Shown: piece after piece, positions 57,386-64,000 of the stretch | Layout of the letters: every line of letters begins with the position of its first letter | Position numbering within the stretch: position 1 is the stretch's first letter | Assembly: GCA_963205315.1 (NCBI GenBank) | Contig: CAUJIO010000035.1 | Location: 25,160-89,159, forward strand | Origin: Pseudomonadota bacterium | GTDB taxonomy: Bacteria; Pseudomonadota; Alphaproteobacteria; Rhizobiales; Aestuariivirgaceae | Direction of reading: 5' to 3' | DNA: 64,000 nucleotides | Program-made: the position numbers and the translations under genes | The notes under the pieces: generated by a model | Database searches by the model: none | The model's input: only the letters and a program-made list of their open reading frames with translations | Told to the model about the DNA's origin: nothing

Positions 57386-57904
57386 TCAGTTTGTCGGATC
57401 GGCTTCAACGATCTTGATCGAGGTCAGCCGCGATGAGGGATCGAGCGATCCGCGGCGCGGAATCCGGCACTTCAAGGTCAACGTGCCATCGACGGAGACA
57501 ACTGCCGGGATGGGCACTGTCAAAGTCACGCCAGCCGAATTGGTGCCCGATGTGCCGACCGAACCGGCCGGAGTACCCGCCACGCCGGCGCGGCTGATGG
57601 GTGTGAGGAAGCAATTGAAATTGCCATCGCCAATCAGCAGCGAGCTGTTGTCGACCACCGTGACCTGAACGGCCGTCGGCTTGGCGTCGGTGCGGTCCCG
57701 GGGAATGCCGCAGTAAACCGACACGGCATTGATCGACGAGATGTTGATGAGCGCGCCGGTCGAAAGATCAGGGACCAGCGGCCCGCGGCACAAGGCATCG
57801 GCCTGATAGACCTTGGCATCGGCAAGCGCCGTGCTGGTGGAAAGTACCAGCAGGCCGACAGTGAGTAGCAGGGCGGCGGAGATAGGGGAGGCATGACGTT
57901 TCAT
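57386..57904 (-). CDS. Secreted protein of unknown function, tandem paralog B
   Basis: A 172-residue precursor with a signal peptide (MKRHASPISAALLLTVGLLV, cleavage near ALA). It aligns along its whole length with paralog A: KVYQADALC, RDRTDAKPTAVQVTVVDNSS, LLIGDGNFNCFL, SGTNSAG, GTLTLKCRIPRRG, ending DPTN, with conserved cysteines. The genes look like an ancient tandem duplication, since the sequences are clearly related yet well diverged. The 200-base gap to the divergent fusion gene should hold both promoters. Confidence 0.7.
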   Translation of the reverse strand: MKRHASPISAALLLTVGLLVLSTSTALADAKVYQADALCRGPLVPDLSTGALINISSINAVSVYCGIPRDRTDAKPTAVQVTVVDNSSLLIGDGNFNCFLTPISRAGVAGTPAGSVGTSGTNSAGVTLTVPIPAVVSVDGTLTLKCRIPRRGSLDPSSRLTSIKIVEADPTN

Positions 57905-58104
57905 GATGCGTTTCCTTGCGCTGTTGGTCGTTGTCCTCGGGCGTTGTGATGGCCCCCGCCATCAGTCTCACAACCACCGGCACGGCATGTTCCGTGCGTA
58001 ACTGACCGTAACTCCGCGCGCTGCTTTTGACATAAAGGAAAGCTTGATTTTTGCTTGAGAACTGCTTGAGTTTTGCCGCAAGGCCTTGGGGGGAGTGCTT
58101 TTCC

Positions 58105-59316
58105 GTGCTTTACAGCTTCGACCGCTATTGCGTGGACGTGAAGAGCCGCGAGCTGAAGGCCGGCGAATTGATGATTGAAATCGAACCCCAGGTCTTCGAC
58201 CTGCTCGTTTATCTGATCCAGCACCGCGACAAGGTGGTAAGCAAGGAAGAACTGTTCGAAACGATCTGGGGCGGCCGCATTGTTTCCGAGTCGACCTTGA
58301 CCAGCCGCATCAATGCCGCGCGCCATGCGGTAGGCGATACCGGCGCCCAGCAGAGCCTGATCCGCACAAGCGCCCGCAAGGGCTATCGTTTCGTCGGACT
58401 GGTGCGGGACGGTGTGAACGACAATGCTCCCGGTGAGGGGCTCTTGTCGCGTCCGCGCGCACAGGTGCGGCCTGCGTCCAGGCGCCAGGAGGTGCGCTTC
58501 TGCACGGCCGCCGACGGACCCTCCATTGCCTATGCGACGGTCGGCCAAGGATCGCCGCTAGTCAAGGCTGCCAACTGGCTCAACCATCTCGAATATGACT
58601 GGGAGAGTCCGATCTGGAGTCATCTGCTGCATTGGCTGGCGGACGACCATCAGCTGATCCGCTATGACGCGCGCGGCAATGGCCTCTCGGACTGGGACGT
58701 CGGCGACATCGCATTCGAGAACTTTGTCAGCGATCTCGAAGCGGTGACCGAAGCGACGGGTATCAAGAAGTTCTCGCTGTTTGGTGTCAGCCAGGGCTGC
58801 GCGGTCTCGATTGCCTACGCCGTGCGCTACCCCGAGCGCGTTGACAAGCTGATCCTCTACGGCGGCTTTGCACTCGGGCGCCGGCTGCGCGGCAAGCCCG
58901 TCGATGCTGAACAGGCGGAAGCCATGCTGACGTTGATGCGCACCGGCTGGGGGCAGGAGAACCCGGCCTTCCGCCAATTCTTCACCTCGCTCTTTGTGCC
59001 CGGCGCCACACCTGAGCAGATGCAGTGGTTCAACAACCTGCAGCGCGTCACCACCTCCGCCGAAAACGCCGTGAAGATGCGGCTGGTCTCCGATTACATG
59101 AACATCGTCGATCTCTTGCCGCAGGTGAAGGTGCCGACCCTCGTGCTGCATTGCCGGGGCGACGCCGTGCAGCCCTTCGAGGAGGGCCGCCGCATCGCGG
59201 CAGGCATCCCGGGCGCCCGCTTCGTGGCGCTCGACGGCAACAACCACCTGATCCTCGAGCAAGATCCCGGCTGGCCAAGGTTCCAGCAAGAGATGGCGGG
59301 GTTTCTGGCTTCCTGA
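58105..59316 (+). CDS. Winged-helix (CadC/OmpR-type) and alpha/beta-hydrolase fusion protein
   Basis: A 403-residue protein. Residues 1-100 form a Trans_reg_C winged helix (VFDLLVYLIQHRDKVVSKEEL, cut to its core, LTSRINAARHAVGD, and RKGYRFVG). Residues 130-400 form an alpha/beta hydrolase with the nucleophile elbow GVSQGCA, the oxyanion region and the C-terminal His in GNNHLIL. There is no transmembrane helix between them. This fusion joins DNA binding to a hydrolase-like sensor or enzyme domain. Start GTG 58105 has GGGAG about ten bases upstream; the TTG at 58051 is an alternative. Its 3' end (about the last 100 bases) is duplicated at 61662-61768. Confidence 0.82.
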   Translation: MLYSFDRYCVDVKSRELKAGELMIEIEPQVFDLLVYLIQHRDKVVSKEELFETIWGGRIVSESTLTSRINAARHAVGDTGAQQSLIRTSARKGYRFVGLVRDGVNDNAPGEGLLSRPRAQVRPASRRQEVRFCTAADGPSIAYATVGQGSPLVKAANWLNHLEYDWESPIWSHLLHWLADDHQLIRYDARGNGLSDWDVGDIAFENFVSDLEAVTEATGIKKFSLFGVSQGCAVSIAYAVRYPERVDKLILYGGFALGRRLRGKPVDAEQAEAMLTLMRTGWGQENPAFRQFFTSLFVPGATPEQMQWFNNLQRVTTSAENAVKMRLVSDYMNIVDLLPQVKVPTLVLHCRGDAVQPFEEGRRIAAGIPGARFVALDGNNHLILEQDPGWPRFQQEMAGFLAS

Positions 59317-59322
59317 TCGCGA

Positions 59323-61401
59323 TCAGATGATCTCGATGTCGTTGATGGTCATCGTCGCACCCGCCTGCAGTGTGGCGATGATGTAGGCGTTTAAGCGACC
59401 ATTGCCGTCGCCATCGAAGCTCAGGATGCCGGTGTCCTTCTCGAAGATGAAGCGGACTGCACTTGTCTGGGCATCGGCATCGTTGGATATCTGGAATTGC
59501 GCCGACCTAAGACTGCCTGCTTTGATTCCACCGAAGCCCGAGCCGGTGAACTGGAACAGGTCGTTGTTACCGGCTTCTGATGAGAAGTCTGTGATTGTAT
59601 CGCCACCATCCAGAAAGTAGCCATATGCGAATTTGTCGCTGCCTTCGCCACCGCTCAGGATATCGGCATTATAGCTCCCAATGAGCTTGTCGTTTCCCTT
59701 TTGGCCCGCGAGGGTATCATTTCCTTGGCCTCCGTCCAGCGAGTTGGATTTGGCATCGCCAATTAGAATGTCAAAGGCAAACGACCCTACCAGATTTTCG
59801 ACGCCATTGAATGTGTCACCACGTGCAAATCCTTTCCCCTCCAGCGAGAGATCAAGGGCCGCGGTGACGGCGAAGCCATAAGTGACTGTATCGGTTCCGC
59901 TGCCCCCAGAAAATGCATCTGTACCCCGTCCGCCACGCAGGATATCCGCGCCTTTGCCGCCACTGACGAGGTTCTTGCCGGATCCACCAGTCAGGTCGTC
60001 GTTTCCACCACCGCCATAGACAGAATCGTCTCCGCGACCGCCCTCTATGGTGTCGCTCTGGCCACCGCCATAAACGGAATCGTCTCCAAGGCCGCCGTCC
60101 ATTGTGTCGCTCTGACGGCCGCCTGAGATCCAGTCATTGTCATCGTCTCCCGACAAGACGTCTGACCCTCCGCCACCCCAAATATCATCTTGGCCTTCGT
60201 TGCCTTGAATATCGTCTGCGTCTCCGCCGCCTTGCAACAAATCGTTTCCCTTGCCGCCCTCAATTTTATCGAGCCCCGAGCTGCCATCGATGTGATCATC
60301 ACCATTCCCGCCATAGATATCATCGTCGCCTCCAAGGCCCAGGAGTTCGTTGTTGATGAAATTGCCAGTAATGCGGTTGTTCCCCTGGCTTCCAATGGCG
60401 TTCTCGATCAGCGAGCGGATGTCGTTGTCACTCAGCATGGCATTGTAGACGTTGCCTTGCGCTACCAGATTGCTCTTGGAATCAAGTCTGGCAAGCTGGA
60501 CCCTCGACATGACTGAAAACTGGCCAGGTTCGAGATTGATCTTGACACTCTCCCGGCCATAATTCGACATGTCATAAGTATCTTCCCCGCCTCCATCCCA
60601 AATGGTCAGGAACACGCGATTGGCGCCGGGCTTTCCCTGTCCGTCACCATTGACCGACATTTCGCCGGTACGAGGATTCCAAGAGTAGACCGTGTTCGAT
60701 GCGCGATACGTGTAATCGGCTCCATAGAGATGCTGCAATGCGGCGATGTCGAGCATCATCAAGCTTTGGGCAAAACCAAACTGTTCGTTGTTGTAGCCAT
60801 CCTCGATCGAGTCACGGAAGAAGCTCCGGTATGTCATCACCGAATACTCCATCGTGTCATGGCGAAGGAAAAGCGCAGGAAACTTGACCGAGCCATCGGG
60901 CGACCGCTGCGGCAGATGACCATGTTTCAGGCCGAGTGTATGGCCGATCTCGTGCATCAGCGCATGGTAGGCATAGCTGCCCACCACCGGTTCATTGAAG
61001 AATTTTGGATTGTAGAAGCTGTCGCCGATAGCGTATTTCGGCACCTCCGTGATATCAGGAGGGAGGCCGATGGCAGTGTTGATCGTCCCCTGGCCCTTGA
61101 ATCCATCCAGCTTGACGGCGGTCGCTTCGCTAAAGCGCAGGTTGGCAGTCGCCGCATTTGCCGAGAACTCAATATCCAGGTTGGTGATGCTAGCGATATC
61201 CTTCAGGATATCACTGACCGCCGCCCTCTGCTGCTGGTTGAAGGCCTCGAAACCCGAAATCGCTCCTGCCGGATAATCCGCGTAGTACTTAAGCGACGTT
61301 GGAAACGCATAAGTCAACGTGGGAACGTTCCACTTGACGCCCCAAAGCAATCCATCGATGTCGTGGATGTGACTTTCCCCCACGCCTTTGACCAATCCCA
61401 T
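59323..61401 (-). CDS. Serralysin-like (M10) RTX zinc metalloprotease, second copy
   Basis: A 692-residue protein with the zinc motif HEIGHTLGLKHGH at about residues 150-162 and the Met-turn SVMTY at 187-191. RTX nonapeptides run from about residue 355 to 480, with a second block near 540-590. The C terminus (FSSEAGNNDLFQFTGSGFGG...FEKDTGILSF) is clearly related to the RTX protein at 63511-64000. It has no Sec signal; type I secretion is expected. ATG 61401 has GGAG seven bases upstream; the GTG at 61473 is less likely. It converges with the hydrolase-fusion gene, leaving 6 bases between the stops. Confidence 0.86.
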   Translation of the reverse strand: MGLVKGVGESHIHDIDGLLWGVKWNVPTLTYAFPTSLKYYADYPAGAISGFEAFNQQQRAAVSDILKDIASITNLDIEFSANAATANLRFSEATAVKLDGFKGQGTINTAIGLPPDITEVPKYAIGDSFYNPKFFNEPVVGSYAYHALMHEIGHTLGLKHGHLPQRSPDGSVKFPALFLRHDTMEYSVMTYRSFFRDSIEDGYNNEQFGFAQSLMMLDIAALQHLYGADYTYRASNTVYSWNPRTGEMSVNGDGQGKPGANRVFLTIWDGGGEDTYDMSNYGRESVKINLEPGQFSVMSRVQLARLDSKSNLVAQGNVYNAMLSDNDIRSLIENAIGSQGNNRITGNFINNELLGLGGDDDIYGGNGDDHIDGSSGLDKIEGGKGNDLLQGGGDADDIQGNEGQDDIWGGGGSDVLSGDDDNDWISGGRQSDTMDGGLGDDSVYGGGQSDTIEGGRGDDSVYGGGGNDDLTGGSGKNLVSGGKGADILRGGRGTDAFSGGSGTDTVTYGFAVTAALDLSLEGKGFARGDTFNGVENLVGSFAFDILIGDAKSNSLDGGQGNDTLAGQKGNDKLIGSYNADILSGGEGSDKFAYGYFLDGGDTITDFSSEAGNNDLFQFTGSGFGGIKAGSLRSAQFQISNDADAQTSAVRFIFEKDTGILSFDGDGNGRLNAYIIATLQAGATMTINDIEII

Positions 61402-61661
61402 CGCCGCTCTCTCCACGTCAGGCACATTGCAATCGCCGTGAAAGTCGCAACCTCCGCGGCAAAACAGAGACACGCTAGCAACAAGTTTACGTTATGGCAA
61501 TTCAGTCGCGCACGGGCGACACTTCAGCATCGGACGCATTGCGGGCAATTCTGCCGAGCCGGAAAATCCTCACTCCTATGCCTGCTTCGAGGCAATTACC
61601 TACGTTGCCATGATTTGGCATGTCGCTTCCGCTTCCGCGGGCAGAATTATGGTCTGATTTC

Positions 61662-61768
61662 CTGGCGCCCGTTTCGTGGCGCTCGACGGTAACAACCACC
61701 TGATCCTCGAGCAAGATCCCGGCTGGCCAAGATTCCAGGCCGAGGTCGCGGGGTTTCCGGGAATGTGA
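61662..61768 (+). pseudogene. Duplicated 3' remnant of the winged-helix/hydrolase gene
   Basis: About 107 bases closely match the 3' end of the gene at 58105-59316. The remnant encodes GARFVALDGNNHLILEQDPGW, here shortened, up to a stop TGA at 61766-61768; the two copies share FVALDGNNHLIL and WPRFQ, with substitutions after that. No start codon or upstream domain is present, so it is a truncated copy. It lies in the 487-base gap between the second metalloprotease gene and the TadG-like gene. The rest of that gap (61402-61661 and 61769-61888) shows no other gene that I can support. Confidence 0.8.
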
Positions 61769-61888
61769 CGCCGCTTCGCTGCAATGCCTAACGGAGTGTC
61801 TCAAGAGTTGCGCGGGTCATGTAACTGTCATCCCGGTCCTCGCGTGTGGTGACCGCAGCTGCCAAACCGCAAGTGAGAGGCGGCGTCG

Positions 61889-63250
61889 TCACATCGAAAT
61901 GCGAAGTGCTGTCAGCTTCCGGCCAATGGCCTTGAAGACACTCGTCAGCTCTGCCGAGGTGGCTGCGAGAAAGGCGTGATCCGCGCCACTGGCGCAGGTA
62001 CTCAGCACGTCAATCACGTCCGCGTCGCTGCCGACGTCGAAGCCGATCGTGTAGATCTCGATTTGCTTCTTCTTCATCTCGGCGCAAAGGGTCTTGGCCT
62101 GTTCGAAAGAATCGCCGTTGGTCGCATTGCAATTGATGCGGTCGTTTCCATAGCCGATCGAGTTCTTGGACAGCACGCCGTTGCAGTAAGCTGTGTTGTA
62201 CTCCCCATCGGTCATGACAATGGCGATCTTCTTGAGCTTTGCCGTGCCGTAGGCGGCCGGCTCTTCACTGCCCGACCACAACTCCACATCCTTTGACAAG
62301 GCATACCAGCCCCACTCGAAGCCGATGTGGCCGGCCGTCGAGCCCTGCACATTCAACGACTCGATGTCGCCCTTGATGTCCGACTTGTTGCTGCGCAGTG
62401 GCTTGACCTGACTTGATAGACAGTTCGGCGCATAGTGACGACCCATCTTTGCAACAGATGGCGGCTTGTCGGTGAACGCATAGGCCCCGGTGCGTTCGGT
62501 GACACAGTTGCTGATCGAATAGGTCTGCGTGCCGCCACCATCGCTGGACGATCTGTTGAAACGATACTTTGAACATCCCGGCGACGAGCAGCTACCGGCC
62601 GTCACGCTGCCCCGCACCGTCGTCGTCAGGCTTCCGACATTGACGGCCGACGAGTAGGGTACAAGCGCGACTTTGGAATAGAAGGGGGTTTGGCTATCGG
62701 CCACCACCAGATCGACGAACTCCTTGGCGGCCGACTTCAATGCATTGATCTTGGTGCCGGCCATCGATTGGGTAACGTCGAGCACCAGGGCAACTTCGAG
62801 GTTGCTGCCCGATTTCTTGACTTGGGATATTACGTCGAGGTCGATGAATTTGATGCCCGCGAGTTGCATGAACGTTGTCTCGAACTTGACCCGCGTTGCG
62901 AGATCGACCGTCGTGCTGTCGGTATGAAGGTCGAGGTGGACCAGTTCGCCGAAGCGGTCTTCGGCATAGTTGCGCGCAATGATGTCTTGGGCCTGGGTTT
63001 CGAGGGCGTCCTGACTGGTGAGCTTGGAGTTGGCGATCTGTAAAGCCGCGGCATCGGTCGTCGCTGTGAGCGCGGTACGGGTGGACAGCAACCGTGCATA
63101 GTCAATCGCGGAACCGGCAGCCAGGAGAACCGGGATCATCGCGATTGAGAGGATCACCGTGATATTGCCGTGTTCCGACCGCAGCATCCGGCAAAACGCC
63201 GATCCAAGGCAAAGCTGCGATTGACGCAGTATCCGGGCGAATCGAAGCAT
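61889..63250 (-). CDS. TadG-like protein with von Willebrand factor A domain
   Basis: A 453-residue protein. Its N-terminal segment RSEHGNITVILSIAMIPVLL and helix AIDYARLLSTRTALTATTDAAAL are typical TadE/TadG pilin-like features. The rest contains a vWA fold (VALVLDVTQSMAGTKINALK, with the metal-binding DxTxS-type sequence, and AIVMTDGEYNTAYC). TadG-type proteins are associated with Flp pilus assembly, but no tad genes are nearby. Start ATG 63250 fits the family; the open frame extends to 63376 with unrelated residues. Confidence 0.82.
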   Translation of the reverse strand: MLRFARILRQSQLCLGSAFCRMLRSEHGNITVILSIAMIPVLLAAGSAIDYARLLSTRTALTATTDAAALQIANSKLTSQDALETQAQDIIARNYAEDRFGELVHLDLHTDSTTVDLATRVKFETTFMQLAGIKFIDLDVISQVKKSGSNLEVALVLDVTQSMAGTKINALKSAAKEFVDLVVADSQTPFYSKVALVPYSSAVNVGSLTTTVRGSVTAGSCSSPGCSKYRFNRSSSDGGGTQTYSISNCVTERTGAYAFTDKPPSVAKMGRHYAPNCLSSQVKPLRSNKSDIKGDIESLNVQGSTAGHIGFEWGWYALSKDVELWSGSEEPAAYGTAKLKKIAIVMTDGEYNTAYCNGVLSKNSIGYGNDRINCNATNGDSFEQAKTLCAEMKKKQIEIYTIGFDVGSDADVIDVLSTCASGADHAFLAATSAELTSVFKAIGRKLTALRISM

Positions 63251-63446
63251 CTCTTTTGGCTCACTGCCTGGCTGTGAAACACGCCCAGTATTGCAACGGC
63301 CCGTTGCGGCCGTTCTAAGAATTTCGCTCGAGTTTAGGTCGCCTTCTGGCGTCGCCGTTGAGACATTGCTAACCATCGCGGTACGGATGTCCCGGGCGGA
63401 AACTCAGCCTGTCTCGTTCGTCGGGACATGCCAGGTCCGCTGTCAA

Positions 63447-63475
63447 CAAAAAGAAAGAGCGGACTTTGGGTCCGC
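63447..63475 (-). terminator. Rho-independent terminator of the right-edge RTX gene
   Basis: GCGGAC (63459-63464) and GTCCGC (63470-63475) form a stem; on the minus strand it is followed by TCTTTCTTTTTG, a T-rich tract. It lies 36 bases beyond the stop of the minus-strand RTX gene. Confidence 0.7.
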
Positions 63476-63510
63476 CCTCGGGCTCTGTCTCGATATATCG
63501 GGGAGCGAGG

Positions 63511-64000
63511 TCAGAGGATCTCGATGTCGCTCAACGACATGGTTGCGCCCGCCTGCAGCGTTGCGATGATAACGGCGGCGCCGGCGCCATTGCCGTCGGC
63601 ATCGTAGCTGAGGATGCCGGTGTCCTTCTCGAAGATGAAGCGGACGGTCGCGCTCTGTGCATCAGCATTATTGGAAATCTGAAATTCCGCCGCCGTGAGG
63701 CTTCCCGCGGCGAGGCCGCCGAAGATTGTTCCGTTGAACTGGAACAGGTCGTTGTTGCCGGGCGCCGCGGAAGAGAAATCGGTGATCTTGTCACCGCCGG
63801 CGTTGACCGCGGTGTAGACGAAGTGGTCGTTGCCCTTGCCGCCTGTCAAGGTGTCTGAACCGAAGGCGCCTTCGAGCGTGTCGCTGCCCTTCTGGCCGAT
63901 CAGCTTGTCATCGCCGATCAGGCCACTCAGAGCGTTGGCCTTGGAATTTCCGACGAGCACGTCATTGGCGTTCGATCCTTCGAGGTTCTCGACGCCACCG
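63511..64000 (-). CDS. RTX calcium-binding protein, C-terminal part (partial at the right edge)
   Basis: The frame continues beyond position 64000; 163 residues are in the window. Reading in from the edge it starts GGVENLEGSNANDVLVGNSK, then RTX repeats (GDDKLIGQKGSDTLEG), then a C-terminal domain with ITDFSSAAPGNNDLFQFNG and RFIFEKDTGILSYDADGNG, ending SLSDIEIL. This C-terminal domain is close to that of the metalloprotease at 59323-61401, so the two genes are paralogs or share an exchanged module. Type I secretion is expected. The N-terminal domain lies outside the window and may or may not be a protease. Confidence 0.82.
   Translation of the reverse strand, partial: GGVENLEGSNANDVLVGNSKANALSGLIGDDKLIGQKGSDTLEGAFGSDTLTGGKGNDHFVYTAVNAGGDKITDFSSAAPGNNDLFQFNGTIFGGLAAGSLTAAEFQISNNADAQSATVRFIFEKDTGILSYDADGNGAGAAVIIATLQAGATMSLSDIEIL

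Overview
The window looks like chromosomal DNA of a GC-rich alphaproteobacterium, most likely of the order Hyphomicrobiales (Rhizobiales). The basis is gene content and order: a 14-gene nuo operon followed by birA and an RNase J gene, a stand-alone SbmA/BacA peptide transporter, an LdtR-type MarR regulator beside its L,D-transpeptidase, and the glyA-nrdR-ribD-ribE-ribH-nusB string. Genus cannot be set from sequence reading alone. Genes are dense, many pairs share an ATGA or GTGA stop/start overlap, and I saw no phage, transposase, integrase or CRISPR array.

Layout. 0-6.5 kb: the 3' end of a gene with a VPxPA-CTERM surface-sorting tail, a small unknown protein, a metZ-like sulfhydrylase, a small all-repeat RTX calcium-binding protein, sbmA/bacA, an Rsm22-family methyltransferase with a RidA-family gene, tRNA-Asp, and an HdeA-like periplasmic protein. 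6.7-25.2 kb: respiratory complex I (nuoA to nuoN), interrupted by three small accessory ORFs (after nuoD, nuoF and nuoH), then birA and rnj. 25.2-36.5 kb: a secreted His-containing protein divergent from a SufR-like Cys-rich regulator, a SAM methyltransferase, parC, a secreted clan GH-A glycosidase, an SMP-30 lactonase, and a TetR-HlyD-ABC-permease efflux operon with a clear operator. 36.6-41.2 kb: two 253-residue unknown proteins encoded tail to tail with overlapping ends, a DMT exporter, the N-end-rule transferase bpt, and a beta-hydroxyacid dehydrogenase. 41.3-44 kb: a large serralysin-type RTX metalloprotease. 44-55.8 kb: hemB, an extensin-like protein, ldtR with its L,D-transpeptidase, a serine hydroxymethyltransferase carrying a histone-H1-like N-terminal tail, nrdR, riboflavin genes, nusB and an MFS transporter. 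55.8-64 kb: a surface and secretion region with a VPLPA-CTERM protein, two tandem secreted paralogs, a winged-helix/hydrolase fusion, a second RTX metalloprotease, a duplicated hydrolase 3' remnant, a TadG-like pilus protein, and a further RTX protein running off the right edge.

Functional picture. The core is housekeeping: NADH oxidation, haem, riboflavin, one-carbon and methionine metabolism, cell-wall cross-linking, DNA topology and RNA decay. The accessory theme is the cell surface and exterior: four RTX proteins (two with zinc-protease domains), two C-terminally sorted proteins, a secreted glycosidase and several small secreted unknowns. The type I secretion apparatus and the sortase these would need are not encoded here. 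The most unusual signals are the histone-like tail on GlyA, the duplicated hydrolase fragment flanking an RTX protease, the convergent 253-residue gene pair, the Cys- or His-rich additions inside the complex I operon, and the pair of tandem secreted paralogs.
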